From assembly GCA_018067045.1 (NCBI GenBank), contig JAGPVL010000034.1:1-64000 (forward strand): 64,000 bases of DNA, given 5' to 3'. Below, in pieces: positions 45,037-55,217 of this stretch (position 1 is the stretch's first letter; the number at the start of each line of letters is the position of its first letter). The notes beneath the pieces are model-generated. The model was not told where the DNA came from. It searched no databases and saw nothing but the letters and a program-made list of their open reading frames with translations. The position numbers were made by a program, and so were the translations under genes. The stretch is from Gammaproteobacteria bacterium (GTDB lineage: Bacteria; Pseudomonadota; Gammaproteobacteria; Pseudomonadales; Alcanivoracaceae).

Positions 45037-46542
45037 TTACTTCAAGGTGATAGTCATATTGCTGGCATGCACCACATCATCTTCCGGCCAGCGGGATGTA
45101 ACGGTTTTGGTTTCCGTATAGAAACGTACACCTTGCTTGCCATACGCATGCAGGTCGCCGTAAAAGGACCCCTTCCAACCGGTAAACGAGAAGAACGGAA
45201 GTGGCACCGGAATACAGAGATTAATGCCCACTTGCCCAACTTCTACTTCATGCTGATATTTACGCGCGGCGGCACCACTGGCAGTAAAGATAGAGGTACC
45301 ATTGCCGTATTGATTTGCGTTAACCAGTTCAATCGCGTCATCGAGCGACTCTGCTTCGACACAACACAATACCGGGCCAAATATTTCTTCTTGGTAAATG
45401 GTCATATCGGCGGTGACGCCGGTAAATAACGTCGGCCCAATCCAATGCCCATCAGGGTATCCCTCGACCGTACAATCGGAGCCATCGAGCAAACAGTTCG
45501 CACCTTCTTTTTTACCCTGCTCGATATACGCGAGCACCCGCTGTTTCGCTGGCGCGCTAATCACAGGGCCGTAGGCCGCGTTTTCATCGGTGTACACGCC
45601 AGGCACCACTTTTGCCAACTCATCGCGCAATGCCGGAATCATGTCTTTTGCACTACCAACAAATACGGCAACACTAATCGCCATGCAGCGCTGCCCCGCC
45701 GCCCCAACACTGGCGCCGACCAGCTGATTAACAACCTGCTGCGGATTCGCATCCGGCATCACCACCATGTGGTTTTTGGCACCGGCAAAACACTGAGCAC
45801 GTTTTAGGTTATCCGTCGCGGTACGATAAATATGCTGACCCACCGGCACCGAACCAACAAACGACACAGCCCGCACATCTTCTGCTGTGATCAATTGATC
45901 CACCTGCTCTTTACGGCCATGAATCAATTGCAGTAAATCTTTCGGCGCGCCGGCCTCAAGGAATAATTCCACCAAGCGCACTGCGGTCATCGGATCTTGC
46001 TCAGAAGGTTTTAGAATGAACGCATTACCGCAGGCGATCGCCATCGGGAACATCCACAACGGAATCATCGCAGGGAAGTTAAACGGTGTAATGCCTACGC
46101 ACACACCCAATGGTTGAATCCACGAATGGGTATCCACACCACGGGCCACGTTTTCAACGGTTTCGCCCATCATCAATGCCGCTACATTGGCGGCCTGCTC
46201 AACCACTTCAATGCCACGCCAGACATCGCCTTTCGCATCAGCCATGGTCTTACCAGTTTCTTTTGCCACCAGCACACCAAGTTCGTCGTGATGCTCTTTC
46301 AATAAATGTTGATAACGCAACATCACGCGTGCGCGTTCGGGCGTCGGTACTTCACGCCATAATTTAAAGGCCGTCTGTGCCGCCGCCAGCGCTTCGTTCA
46401 CCTCAGCCTCTGTCGCACAAGGCGCCTGCCAAAGAACCTTATTGGTGGCGGGATCAGTGACATCGATCCAATCTGAGCCAGCGCCAGTGCGCCACTCTCC
46501 AGCAATCAATAAAGGTACTTTCACAACGGTTTCAACAGACAT
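45037..46542 (-). CDS. mmsA: Methylmalonate-semialdehyde dehydrogenase (CoA-acylating)
   Basis: Converts methylmalonate semialdehyde to propionyl-CoA in valine (and thymine) breakdown. The 501 residues match the family: '[20 protein letters not shown]' (short form [12 protein letters not shown]), '[14 protein letters not shown]' and catalytic Cys286 in '[10 protein letters not shown]'. The ATG at 46542 has GGAGAG eight bases upstream. Divergent from an AraC-type regulator, which in P. aeruginosa (mmsR) activates mmsAB. Confidence 0.95.
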   Translation of the reverse strand: MSVETVVKVPLLIAGEWRTGAGSDWIDVTDPATNKVLWQAPCATEAEVNEALAAAQTAFKLWREVPTPERARVMLRYQHLLKEHHDELGVLVAKETGKTMADAKGDVWRGIEVVEQAANVAALMMGETVENVARGVDTHSWIQPLGVCVGITPFNFPAMIPLWMFPMAIACGNAFILKPSEQDPMTAVRLVELFLEAGAPKDLLQLIHGRKEQVDQLITAEDVRAVSFVGSVPVGQHIYRTATDNLKRAQCFAGAKNHMVVMPDANPQQVVNQLVGASVGAAGQRCMAISVAVFVGSAKDMIPALRDELAKVVPGVYTDENAAYGPVISAPAKQRVLAYIEQGKKEGANCLLDGSDCTVEGYPDGHWIGPTLFTGVTADMTIYQEEIFGPVLCCVEAESLDDAIELVNANQYGNGTSIFTASGAAARKYQHEVEVGQVGINLCIPVPLPFFSFTGWKGSFYGDLHAYGKQGVRFYTETKTVTSRWPEDDVVHASNMTITLK

Positions 46543-46641
46543 GCTTGGCTCTCCGTGGACGGTCTCAATTCAAGGCACCCTTTGTATCATAGACAGTCCA
46601 ACGATAAGATGGGGGCAATTGCCAAAGATGGACTATATTGC

Positions 46642-47541
46642 ATGATTGAGGTCCAACCGAAAACCTCAGACTGGCCTCTCGCCAGTGGCAGCGTACGAGT
46701 ACTGATGCCCACGCCGCTCATGGCAGAATTAACGGAAGAGGCACTATCAAAAACGTGCGCTCCGCACGCCTTTGGTTACTATCCTAGCGCCCACGGGCAT
46801 CGTATGGCACGCCAACGGCCTGATGACTACCTAGTAATTTATTGCATCTCCGGAACGGCCACCGTGACGATTGGAGACGCCCATTACCACGCCACGGCGG
46901 GCGATCTTGTCCTGCTGCCCTCCGCAGTACCTCACGTCTATACCGCGGACGAGCAAGACCCATGGAGTATTTACTGGGTTCATCTCAATGGCGACGATCT
47001 ACCAAGATGGTTCGCGCGCTTAAACGCGAACCAAGGCGCCGTACGCCGCCCTGGGTTACATGATCGATTGGTGATGGATTTTAGGTCGCTGTTAAGCTTA
47101 TCGAGTGCTGGCTATAGCATTGCCATGGGATTGCACGCGGCTAGTTTGAGTCGCAGCTTATTAAGTTATGCATGGCTACTCTTGCAGCGCCAGCAACACG
47201 ACAGCGCTGAGATTGATATCGATGCACTGCATCTGTTTATGCAACAACATTTACACCAACGCTTAACACTCGAACAACTCAGCAGCGCAGCACGAGCACC
47301 GTCTCGGTATCAGTTTATACGCCAATACAAAACACTCACCGGACAAACACCCATACAGGCTTTTTTGCATATGAAGGTCAGTCGAGCGTGTTATTTGCTG
47401 GAGATCAGTGATGCAAGCGTGGCTAACATTGCACTGGAATTTGGCTTTGATGACGCCTATTACTTTTCTCGGTTGTTCAAAAAAGTCGTAGGCTTGTCCC
47501 CGGCAAAGTATCGTCAACAGGGGAAAGTGACCAATCAATAG
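46642..47541 (+). CDS. mmsR: AraC-family transcriptional regulator (MmsR-like)
   Basis: Probable activator of the divergent valine catabolism genes. With the ATG at 46642 it has 299 residues; in-frame starts at 46609 and 46555 are also open. The N-terminal part is a cupin sensor domain ('[19 protein letters not shown]', '[16 protein letters not shown]'), and the C-terminal has the two AraC helix-turn-helix motifs ('[20 protein letters not shown]', '[20 protein letters not shown]'). The mmsR identity rests on position and architecture. Its 3' end overlaps ung by 65 bp in the convergent direction. Confidence 0.8.
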   Translation: MIEVQPKTSDWPLASGSVRVLMPTPLMAELTEEALSKTCAPHAFGYYPSAHGHRMARQRPDDYLVIYCISGTATVTIGDAHYHATAGDLVLLPSAVPHVYTADEQDPWSIYWVHLNGDDLPRWFARLNANQGAVRRPGLHDRLVMDFRSLLSLSSAGYSIAMGLHAASLSRSLLSYAWLLLQRQQHDSAEIDIDALHLFMQQHLHQRLTLEQLSSAARAPSRYQFIRQYKTLTGQTPIQAFLHMKVSRACYLLEISDASVANIALEFGFDDAYYFSRLFKKVVGLSPAKYRQQGKVTNQ

Positions 47542-48208
47542 GCTCTAGGCCCTGAGACTGCAAATACGTATTGGCCTGAGAGAAATGTCCACAACCTAAA
47601 AAGCCACGGTGCGCGGACAAGGGAGAGGGATGTGGTGCGGTGAGCACCAGATGTTTCTCGCTATCAATCAACGCACCTTTTTTCTGCGCGTAACTGCCCC
47701 AGAGTAAAAACACGACACCTTCGCGCTGATGATTAATACTCTCAATTGCTGCGTCGGTAAAAGACTCCCAACCCTTGCCCTGATGCGAACCGGCGTTGCT
47801 TTGCTCCACCGTGAGCATCGCGTTGAGCAACAACACGCCTTGTTTCGCCCAATGCTCGAGGTTGCCATGCGCAGGACGCGCAATACCCAAGTCGCGCTCA
47901 ATTTCCTTAAAGATATTCACTAGGCTCGGTGGCGCTTTAACGCCCGGCGGCACAGAAAAACTTAATCCGTGCGCTTGGCCAGGGCCGTGGTAGGGATCTT
48001 GACCAAGAATAACGACGCGCACACGCTCGAATGGCGTATAAGTAAACGCATTAAACACATCGTCTTTGGTTGGAAAAATGACTTTGCCCGCGGCATCTTC
48101 CGCCAGCAAAAACTGCGTTAATGTCGACATTGACTTCGACGCGAAGGCATCGGTTAATGCAGCAGACCAACCGGGCTCAAGCGCCGCCCGGGTGAGCAAA
48201 TAGGACAC
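47477..48208 (-). CDS. ung: Uracil-DNA glycosylase
   Basis: Excises uracil from DNA, family 1. The 243 residues have the water-activating loop '[17 protein letters not shown]' with Asp71, the uracil pocket '[10 protein letters not shown]' and the leucine loop with the catalytic His, '[13 protein letters not shown]'. The C-terminal 21 residues extend over the AraC gene on the other strand. A TetR gene ends three bases upstream. Confidence 0.96.
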   Translation of the reverse strand: MSYLLTRAALEPGWSAALTDAFASKSMSTLTQFLLAEDAAGKVIFPTKDDVFNAFTYTPFERVRVVILGQDPYHGPGQAHGLSFSVPPGVKAPPSLVNIFKEIERDLGIARPAHGNLEHWAKQGVLLLNAMLTVEQSNAGSHQGKGWESFTDAAIESINHQREGVVFLLWGSYAQKKGALIDSEKHLVLTAPHPSPLSAHRGFLGCGHFSQANTYLQSQGLEPIDWSLSPVDDTLPGTSLRLF

Positions 48209-48211
48209 AGA

Positions 48212-48865
48212 CTATGCGCCGCAAATAAGCGTGAGCAAACGGGCGACGCGCGGACGAATAAACGCCACAGACTGCTCGTTACGGAGCAGCAGCTGACGTT
48301 CAAGGGACAGTAAGTTTGCTAAGGTAAACTCGGCATCAAGCTCAGGATTTAGCGTGCCAAGCTTTTCACACGCAGCGACCATAACCATCTGCTGTTTGGC
48401 AAAGTACAAACCCGCCAATTCAGCCAACCGCGGATCTAACGTTGCCTCTTGCATAAACGCTTGCTCGGCGATCAAGTGATCTCGATTTTGCGTTACTTCT
48501 GAAAGTAAATACGCGGTAATCATATCGGTTAACGTTGAGAACATTGCTTCACGCGCGTCGCCTTTCGGCAGGTCACCGTCGAAACTGTCCAGCAACGCAA
48601 ATGCTTGCCGCTGAAAAGGCTCGATAATCGTTTCCATCGCATTCTCGGCAAACAACGTAAATGCATCACAGATCAGATCGGAAATATCTTTGAAATAATA
48701 CGTCGTCGCGGAAAGTGGCACGTCAGCCTCTTTCGCAACGGCGCGATGGCGCACATTACGAATGCCTTCACGAACAACAATCGCCAATGCGGCTTCTAAG
48801 ATCGCTTTGCGGCGATGCTCACTGCCACTGCGCCGCGCCTGTCTGCCCTGATACTGTATTGTTGT
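48212..48865 (-). CDS. TetR-family transcriptional regulator
   Basis: A 217-residue repressor type with an N-terminal helix-turn-helix ('AILEAALAIVVREGIRNVRH', then 'VPLSATTYYFKDISDLICDA') and a helical ligand domain. The start at 48865 (MTTIQYQGRQARR) is chosen over a start 13 codons upstream. It directly precedes ung on the same strand (three-base gap) but its target is not obvious. The effector is unknown. Confidence 0.85.
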   Translation of the reverse strand, partial: TTIQYQGRQARRSGSEHRRKAILEAALAIVVREGIRNVRHRAVAKEADVPLSATTYYFKDISDLICDAFTLFAENAMETIIEPFQRQAFALLDSFDGDLPKGDAREAMFSTLTDMITAYLLSEVTQNRDHLIAEQAFMQEATLDPRLAELAGLYFAKQQMVMVAACEKLGTLNPELDAEFTLANLLSLERQLLLRNEQSVAFIRPRVARLLTLICGA

Positions 48866-48954
48866 CATTGATTGCCCAGTCTGAAACATACCTGCCTTCC
48901 CCAAAGCTGACGGTAATTTACGCCCCTGTCCAACGCCACTTCTTACGTGAAGCG

Positions 48955-50436
48955 TTAGCGTGCGCCGGGTCGCATATGGGGAAACAAAATCACATCTCGT
49001 ATCGATGGTGAATCAGTAAAAAGCATTACCAAACGATCAATGCCGATGCCCTCACCTGCAGTAGGCGGCAAACCGTGCTCCAATGCAACGATGTAGTCCT
49101 CATCAAAGAACATCGCCTCATCATCCCCAGCCTCCTTGTCTTCCGCCTGTTTGCCGAAGCGCTCTGCCTGATCTTCGGCATCGTTTAACTCCGAGAACCC
49201 ATTGGCAATCTCACGCCCGCCGACAAAGAACTCGAAACGATCGGTAACAAATGGGTCCGCATCACTGCGACGTGCCAGTGGAGAAACTTCGGTTGGGTAC
49301 TCGGTAATGAACGTCGGCTCCATCAAACGATGCTCGACCGTCTTCTCGAAAATCTCAATCTGCACCTTGCCGAGACCATAAGAATCCTTCAGCGGCACGC
49401 CTAAGCCCTCCGCAACCTTGCGAGCAGAATCCAGATCAGCGATCTGCTCAGCAGTGATGTCCGGATTAAAGTGCAAGATAGAATCGAATACCGACATACG
49501 CACAAACGGTTTACCAAAATCAAAGGTCGTCTCTTGATAAGTCACTTCCGTTGTACCGAGTACGTTTTGCGCAACAGTACGCAACATGTCTTCGGTTAAG
49601 TTCATCAGGTCGCGGTAATCCGCATAGGCCTGATAGAACTCAATCATGGTGAACTCAGGATTATGGCGCGTGGACAACCCTTCGTTGCGGAAATTACGGT
49701 TAATTTCAAATACTTTTTCAAAGCCGCCGACAACCAATCGCTTCAGGTAAAGCTCCGGCGCAATGCGCAGGAACATCTCCATGTCCAAGCTATTGTGATA
49801 GGTCACAAACGGACGTGCCGCCGCGCCGCCTGGAATCACTTGCAGCATCGGCGTTTCGGCTTCAACAAAATCACGATCGGTTAAATAACGACGAATACCA
49901 TCGATTACTTTCGCGCGAATGCGGAAAGTGTTGCGCGTCTCTTCATTCATAATGAGATCGACGTAACGCTGGCGATACTTCTGTTCGGTGTCCGTGAGAC
50001 CATGCCATTTCTCAGGCAAGGGACGCAGCGACTTAGTCAGCAACGGATACTCTTCGAGCATCACGTACAGATCACCCTTGTTCGACTTGTGCAGCACACC
50101 CGCGCCACCAACGATATCGCCAATATCCCAGTGCTTAATATTCTTCTGCACTTCTTTATCGGCATACAACTGAATGCGGCCAGACATATCCTGCAGCACT
50201 AAGAACGGTCCACGGCGCGCCATAACGCGGCCGGCAACCTTAGCGCGTATGCCCAAGCCTTCAAGTTCTTCTTTGCCTTTCTCACCGTGCGCGGCAATTA
50301 AATCCGCAGCCAGAATATCGCGGCGAAATGCATTCGGGAAGGCGTTGCCTTCTTCGCGAATGGCCGCCAGCTTTTGCCGACGCTCTGCGATTAGCTTGTT
50401 GTCGTCTTGAACTTGCGTATTTTTCTCGTCTGTCAT
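48955..50436 (-). CDS. lysS: Lysyl-tRNA synthetase (class II)
   Basis: Charges tRNA-Lys. The 493 residues begin with an N-terminal anticodon-binding OB fold ('[20 protein letters not shown]') and continue with the class II core: motif 2 '[20 protein letters not shown]' and motif 3 '[11 protein letters not shown]'. Length agrees with E. coli LysS (505). In many gammaproteobacteria lysS follows prfB; here both are on the same strand with a REP-filled 355-bp gap between them. Confidence 0.96.
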   Translation of the reverse strand: MTDEKNTQVQDDNKLIAERRQKLAAIREEGNAFPNAFRRDILAADLIAAHGEKGKEELEGLGIRAKVAGRVMARRGPFLVLQDMSGRIQLYADKEVQKNIKHWDIGDIVGGAGVLHKSNKGDLYVMLEEYPLLTKSLRPLPEKWHGLTDTEQKYRQRYVDLIMNEETRNTFRIRAKVIDGIRRYLTDRDFVEAETPMLQVIPGGAAARPFVTYHNSLDMEMFLRIAPELYLKRLVVGGFEKVFEINRNFRNEGLSTRHNPEFTMIEFYQAYADYRDLMNLTEDMLRTVAQNVLGTTEVTYQETTFDFGKPFVRMSVFDSILHFNPDITAEQIADLDSARKVAEGLGVPLKDSYGLGKVQIEIFEKTVEHRLMEPTFITEYPTEVSPLARRSDADPFVTDRFEFFVGGREIANGFSELNDAEDQAERFGKQAEDKEAGDDEAMFFDEDYIVALEHGLPPTAGEGIGIDRLVMLFTDSPSIRDVILFPHMRPGAR

Positions 50437-50530
50437 GATATGTCCCGTCTTTCACGGTAAGCGCGGTCTAGCCGCAGGAAAATGTTTCTCGGAGGCCGGT
50501 TATTTAAAAGCGATATCGCGTGATGAAACA

Positions 50531-50760
50531 CCCATCGCTTGCAAGCAACCTCCCACAAGGTCGTGCCAATTTTCACTTGTAGAAGCCTGCTTGCGGGCGA
50601 TGCGGCCTCGCTAAAGGACTATCGCTTGCGGGCAGCTCCTACAGAGTCGTGCCAATATCTTGTGTGGGAGGCTGCTTGCAGGCAGCTCCTACAGGGTCGT
50701 GCCAATATCTTGTGTGAGAGGCTGCTGCAGGCGATGCGGCCTCGCTAAAGAACTAGCACC
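50531..50760. repeat. REP-like repeats between prfB and lysS
   Basis: At least four cores of the window's REP family: CGCTTGCAAGCAACCTCCCA, GTAGAAGCCTGCTTGCGGGC, GTGGGAGGCTGCTTGCAGGC and GTGAGAGGCTGCTGCAGGCG, with repeated GTCGTGCCAATATCTTGTGT linkers. The units are less regular than in the two tandem arrays. The 355-bp gap between lysS and prfB holds no gene. Confidence 0.8.
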
Positions 50761-50791
50761 TGAAAATAGGCTCCCACATCTGAAAACCGAT

Positions 50792-51911
50792 TTACAAACC
50801 CGCCTTCAGTGATGCTTCAATAAACTGATCTAGCGAACCGTCTAGCACCGCTTGAGTATTGCGTGTTTCAACGCCGGTACGTAGATCTTTAATACGCGCA
50901 TCGTCGAGCACGTAAGAGCGAATCTGACTTCCCCAACCGATATCCGACTTAGAATCTTCAAGCTTTTGCTTTTCGGCATTACGCTTTTGCATTTCTAATT
51001 CGTAGACGCGCGCCTTCAACACCTTCCACGCTTCATCGCGGTTTTGGTGCTGCGAACGGCCGTTTTGACACTGAGTCACAACGGTATGCTCTTCACCGGT
51101 ATTCGGGTCGTTGTACACGTACGTTAGGCGTACCGCCGAATCTGTTCTGTTGACGTGCTGTCCGCCCGCACCTGAGGCGCGATAGGTATCGGTACGCACC
51201 TTGCTCGGATCAATATAGATATCGAGGTCGTCATCCACTTCCGGTGACACAAACACGGAACTAAACGACGTATGCCGGCGACCGCCGGAATCAAATGGCG
51301 ATTTACGCACTAACCGATGCACACCGGTTTCAGTACGTAGCCAACCATAGGCGTACTCACCTTGAAAATGCACGGTCGCACTTTTAATGCCGGCAACATC
51401 GCCACCGGACGCTTCCATCATTTCAACTTTAAAACCGTGTGACTCACCCCAGCGCAGATACATGCGCAACATCATCTCCGCCCAATCTTGCGCTTCGGTG
51501 CCGCCTGAGCCCGATTGAATATCGAGGTAGGCCGAATTGGCATCCATTTCGCCGGAGAACATGCGACGAAATTCCAAATCGGAAACGATTTTTTCAAGCG
51601 CATCCGCTTCGCTTTCAACATCGGCGACCGCTGCGGCGTCATTTTCCTCGACGGCCATTTCCAGCAAACCTTCAGCATCATCAAGGCCGGAATAAAGACG
51701 CTCCAAATTTTTGACCACACCCTCTAACGTCGCGCGCTCTTTGCCAAGCGCTTGCGCTTTTTCGGGGTCACTCCAGATAGCAGGGTCTTCGAGCTCGCGC
51801 TCAACTTCGATTAGACGTTCGCGCTTATTGGCGTAGTCAAAGATACCCCCTGAGCGATTCGGTGCGCTCCTTGAGGTCGGCCAGCTGATTGCGCAGCGGA
51901 TTGATTTCCAT
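50792..51911 (-). CDS. prfB: Peptide chain release factor 2 (programmed +1 frameshift)
   Basis: Recognises UGA and UAA stop codons. The N-terminus is encoded in another frame: the ATG at 51911 gives [20 protein letters not shown] then RGYL, an in-frame TGA follows at 51839-51837, and translation resumes one base on with '[10 protein letters not shown]'. After the shift the protein is about 372 residues. The GGQ loop is '[16 protein letters not shown]', and the stop-codon-reading region lies nearby. A reading without the shift would begin only at 51718 and lose the N-terminal domain. Confidence 0.95.
51836..51852 (-). promoter_or_regulatory. prfB recoding site: internal Shine-Dalgarno plus CTTTGAC
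   Basis: On the minus strand AGGGGG, TAT, then CTT TGA C, the same layout as E. coli prfB. The AGGGGG pairs with 16S rRNA and the ribosome slips from CTT to TTT when RF2 is scarce, giving autoregulation. The TGA is at 51839-51837. Confidence 0.95.
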
Positions 51912-52023
51912 GAATAAAGGGTCCGGTTGTACTAGTTGTACTAAGGTCGCAGTTAACGGTTGCACGTAAAGGCGGGCATTCTAGCGGGATTTCTCTCGCT
52001 TTTCATCGGCTGTTAACGGTCAC

Positions 52024-52054
52024 AGCGCGTGTTTGCAGCCAACAAACACGCGCT
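52024..52054. other. Perfect 12-bp hairpin after the DUF7352 gene
   Basis: AGCGCGTGTTTG and CAAACACGCGCT with a seven-base loop. It lies 11 bp beyond the stop of the minus-strand gene at 52065, in the gap before prfB. No T-run follows, so it is a possible Rho-assisted terminator. Confidence 0.5.
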
Positions 52055-52064
52055 ATCAAGAGGA

Positions 52065-52349
52065 CTAATCAATCAACTCATAAACATGAAAGGCTTCAGG
52101 CTTAATGACGTCTACTGCAGTGCCTACATATTCTGCGTTGTCTGGAATTCCCGCGCCGGTTGGGAAAATTTTGAAACGACGCACGTCATCGGAATCGCCA
52201 ATTACGCTGTCTGCATCAACCTCTACCCACATTTGAATAGAGCGATCTTGCAAAATAAAATCCACACGCAATGGCCGACCACTTTCCGGCAACTTCACAT
52301 CCTGTACGTCAGTGGAGCGCTCTAGGTGATATTTATGAATTGTTTTCAT
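52065..52349 (-). CDS. Small hypothetical protein (DUF7352-like)
   Basis: A 94-residue protein beginning 'MKTIHKYHLERSTDVQDVKL', with a central 'MWVEVDADSV' and a C-terminal 'EYVGTAVDVIKPEAFHVYEL'. The MKTIHKY...VQ...LP start and the late W-x-V segment match small DUF7352 proteins that are frequent in phages and plasmids. Function unknown. GGGAGGGA precedes the ATG. The gene lies alone between REP-filled gaps, consistent with a phage remnant. Confidence 0.6.
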   Translation of the reverse strand: MKTIHKYHLERSTDVQDVKLPESGRPLRVDFILQDRSIQMWVEVDADSVIGDSDDVRRFKIFPTGAGIPDNAEYVGTAVDVIKPEAFHVYELID

Positions 52350-52350
52350 C

Positions 52351-52512
52351 TTACTTCCCTCCCATCAAGGGTTTTGCCTGTGGCGTCTGACGGATGTGCC
52401 GTGACGCCCATTCGGTCCCGCTGGCACACACCTTTTGGGTGCGCCGCGTGAGCCTGCTAATCAACCGGCCGCGATATGCGAGCCTATCGAGACCGGCAAT
52501 CCTAACAAACAT
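52351..52512 (-). CDS. Possible 53-residue remnant of an Ash/Icd-like phage protein
   Basis: Weakly supported. The frame 'MFVRIAGLDRLAYRGRLIS' continues to 'GTEWASRHIRQTPQAKPLMGG'. The last part resembles the C-terminus I remember for Ash or Icd-like small proteins of P4-type phages. Its stop overlaps the ribosome site of the next gene. It could be chance coding. Confidence 0.3.
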   Translation of the reverse strand: MFVRIAGLDRLAYRGRLISRLTRRTQKVCASGTEWASRHIRQTPQAKPLMGGK

Positions 52513-52585
52513 GAGGCCGCGGAGGCAGAGGCAATTTGCGCTGTGCTGCAAACAACCCACAAACACACACCCACGACCACGACAC

Positions 52586-52775
52586 CACCTTGTAGGAAGC
52601 TGCTTGCAGGCGATCCAACCCCATCTCAACACCCTTCGCCTGCAAGCAGCCTCCCACAAGAGATTAGAACCACACACCTAAAACCAAGCACCCGTAACCA
52701 CGACACCACCTTGTAGGAGGCTGCTTGCAGGCGATGCCTGCCTTGGCTCAACACTCCTTGAGCAGGCAAGCAAGC
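52586..52775. repeat. REP-like repeats upstream of recJ
   Basis: Two CTTGTAGGARGCTGCTTGCA cores and a CTTCGCCTGCAAGCAGCCTC arm, with a CACGACACCACCTTGTAGG linker used twice, about 118 bp apart. Together with the small remnant gene this accounts for most of the 565-bp gap before recJ; the last 140 bp should hold the recJ promoter, though none is clear. Confidence 0.8.
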
Positions 52776-52914
52776 TCCAACCGTCGTGGCGATGCTATAC
52801 TGCGCCCCACACAAGCTCGTCGCAGACGACCGTCCTCTCTAATAGCGACGATCAACGCGCCAGACGACTGGCCATCTAGAACCGGCCAACACAAATCAAA
52901 CGCTAGGAATCCCA

Positions 52915-54627
52915 TTGAAACTGCCGCAAATACAGCGTCGCGAAGTCCAGCAATTGCCACAGTGGGAAGGTATTCCGCCCCTGCTCGCCCGTATTTTGGC
53001 GGGGCGCGGCATCAAAAGCCCCGATGAATTACCACTTGGACTCGACAAATTACCTGCGCCAACGCTGATGCCGGCCATCGACCAAGCCGTCGCACTGCTA
53101 CTGGAAGCACGCCAACAACAGTCGCGCATTCTGGTGATCGGTGATTACGACGCCGACGGCGCAACAGCCACCGCACTGATGCTGCGCGGACTTGCCCTAC
53201 TCGGCTACCCAACGCCCGGCTTTCTGGTGCCGGATCGGTTTGAATATGGCTACGGCTTATCCCCCGAGATAGTCGAGCTCGCGCGGCGCGAAGCAGACCC
53301 GCAACTGATTATTACCGTCGACAACGGCATCGCCAGTGTCGAGGGCGTCGCCGCGGCACGGGCCGCCGGTATTAAAGTCCTGATTACCGATCACCATCTG
53401 CCCGGCGCGCAACTGCCCGACGCCAACGCCATCGTCAATCCGCGCCTAACCAACGACCCTCTGCTGCACAACCTCGCGGGCGTCGGCGTGGCCTTTTACG
53501 TCTTGCTGGCGTTACGCAAAGCGTTGCGTGAGAGCAACCAATCCGGCGGCGATGCAAACCTCGGCAACCTTCTCGATTTAGTCGCCCTTGGCACCTTTGC
53601 CGACGTCGTCTCCCTCGATCGGACCAACCGTATATTGGTCGAACAAGGCGTGCGCCGAATTCGTGCCGGTAAATGTAGCCCTGGCATCACCGCCTTATTA
53701 AAGCTCGGCAATCGTGAGCCCAGCCGTATCTCCGCGCAAGATCTCGGCTTCGTCATTGGTCCGCGTCTGAACGCTGCAGGCCGGCTGGCCGACATGAGCA
53801 GTGGCATTGACTGCTTACTGTGCGACGACCCCGTGCGCGCGCAGCAGATGGCCGAGGATCTCGACAGCATCAACCGCGAACGCCGCACCATTGAGCAAGG
53901 CATGCGCGATGCCGCGATGCACGAAGTCGAACGACTGTTACAACGGGGCGACCTGCCCTTCGGGCTATGCCTGCATGATGACGGCTGGCACGAAGGCGTC
54001 GTCGGCATTCTCGCGTCACGGGTAAAGGAAGCAACTCATCGCCCGGTGATCGCCTTCGCCCCCGCCCAAGAAAAAGGCATGTTGAAAGGCTCTGGCCGCT
54101 CCATTCCCGGTTTGCATTTGCGCGACGCCCTCGATGCCATCGCCACCCGCAACCCCGGCATGCTGAATAAGTTCGGTGGTCACGCCATGGCCGCAGGGCT
54201 CAGCCTAAAGAAAGAGCACCTCGGCGATTTCACCGCAGCGTTTAACCAAATCGTCACCGAACTTGCACCACCAGAAATCTTTAACCCGGTGATTGATACC
54301 GACGGCAATCTCGACGACGCCGACATTACCTTGGCCAATGCGGAAATGCTCAACCACGCCTACCCATGGGGCCAGAATTTTCCAGCACCAAAGTTCGATG
54401 GCGAATTTGAAGTGCTGAGCCACCGCATCGTCGGCGAACGCCATCTTAAATTAACCCTCGGCCTACCCGGCACCCGCGGCATCATCGATGCCATCCACTT
54501 CAACATCGACGTGCCGAAATGGCCCGGCAAAATCAAACGCGTCTCCGGCATCTACCGCCTCGACGTCAACGAATTTCGCGGCCAACGCACCGCACAGCTT
54601 TTGTTCGAGCACTTAATACCGCTGTAA
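52915..54627 (+). CDS. recJ: Single-stranded-DNA-specific exonuclease RecJ
   Basis: 5'-3' ssDNA exonuclease of recombination and mismatch repair. The 570 residues contain the DHH motifs: 'VIGDYDADGATATAL' (motif I), 'ITVDNGI' (II), 'LITDHHLPG' (III, DHH) and 'LVALGTFADVVSL' (IV), and the DHHA1 motif 'GSGRSIPGLHLRDAL' followed by 'FGGHAMAAGLSL'. The start is TTG at 52915 with AGGA eight bases upstream; no upstream ATG is in frame before a stop. In E. coli recJ precedes prfB on the same strand, whereas here the two are divergent and separated by REPs and a phage-like gene. Confidence 0.95.
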   Translation: MKLPQIQRREVQQLPQWEGIPPLLARILAGRGIKSPDELPLGLDKLPAPTLMPAIDQAVALLLEARQQQSRILVIGDYDADGATATALMLRGLALLGYPTPGFLVPDRFEYGYGLSPEIVELARREADPQLIITVDNGIASVEGVAAARAAGIKVLITDHHLPGAQLPDANAIVNPRLTNDPLLHNLAGVGVAFYVLLALRKALRESNQSGGDANLGNLLDLVALGTFADVVSLDRTNRILVEQGVRRIRAGKCSPGITALLKLGNREPSRISAQDLGFVIGPRLNAAGRLADMSSGIDCLLCDDPVRAQQMAEDLDSINRERRTIEQGMRDAAMHEVERLLQRGDLPFGLCLHDDGWHEGVVGILASRVKEATHRPVIAFAPAQEKGMLKGSGRSIPGLHLRDALDAIATRNPGMLNKFGGHAMAAGLSLKKEHLGDFTAAFNQIVTELAPPEIFNPVIDTDGNLDDADITLANAEMLNHAYPWGQNFPAPKFDGEFEVLSHRIVGERHLKLTLGLPGTRGIIDAIHFNIDVPKWPGKIKRVSGIYRLDVNEFRGQRTAQLLFEHLIPL

Positions 54628-54633
54628 CCACCC

Positions 54634-54945
54634 TGTGGGAGGCTGCTTGCAGGCGATCAGCCTCGACCCAAACCCTTCGCCTGCAAGCAACCTCCCACCA
54701 AAATTCAAAAGCACCAAACCAAACCCAAACCCATCACCCACAGCACCACCTTGTGGGAGGCTGCTTGCAGGCGATCAGACCTCGACCAAACCCTTCGCTT
54801 GCAACCAACCTCCCACCAAAATTCAAAAGCACCAAACCAAAAACCAAACCCGTCACTCACAGCACCACCTTGTGGGAGGCTGCTTGCAGGCGATCAGACC
54901 TCGACCCAAACCCTTCGCTTGCAAGCAACCTCCCACAAAAGATCA
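54634..54945. repeat. Tandem REP array, three units, period 118-119 bp
   Basis: TGTGGGAGGCTGCTTGCAGG starts at 54634, 54752 and 54871. Each is followed by CGATCAG, CCTCGAC, a CCCTTCGCYTGCAA arm with CCTCCCAC, and an AAATTCAAAAGCACCAAACC linker. The three units are almost identical, pointing to recent tandem duplication. The 590-bp gap between recJ and fadB otherwise holds only the fadB leader. Confidence 0.88.
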
Positions 54946-55217
54946 AAAACACTGACCCCCCCCCAGCACGCACCGCCCAAACCACCTTCTGCTCAAAAAC
55001 CAGCCAGTCACAACTCGGGGATACATTCTGGCGCTAGCGCGCCTATACTTGGTGCCCCGTTTTCCGGCAGTGGCGGCTTGGGTGCAAAAATATGAGCAAA
55101 CACTCACATGAATGTGCTCTGCGGTTTCTGCAGGACCGTAACAGGCGGATCGGAAACTGTTCAAAACGGTGGCCGGCATAACAAACAACCGGCAACCGCA
55201 ACCAGTGGAGAAAAACC

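Noticed and set aside
55151-55169. PsrA/FadR-like operator upstream of fadB (GAAACTGTTCAAAAC)
   Set aside because: Only the left half GAAAC fits; the right half lacks the GTTTC/GTTTG partner at the required distance.
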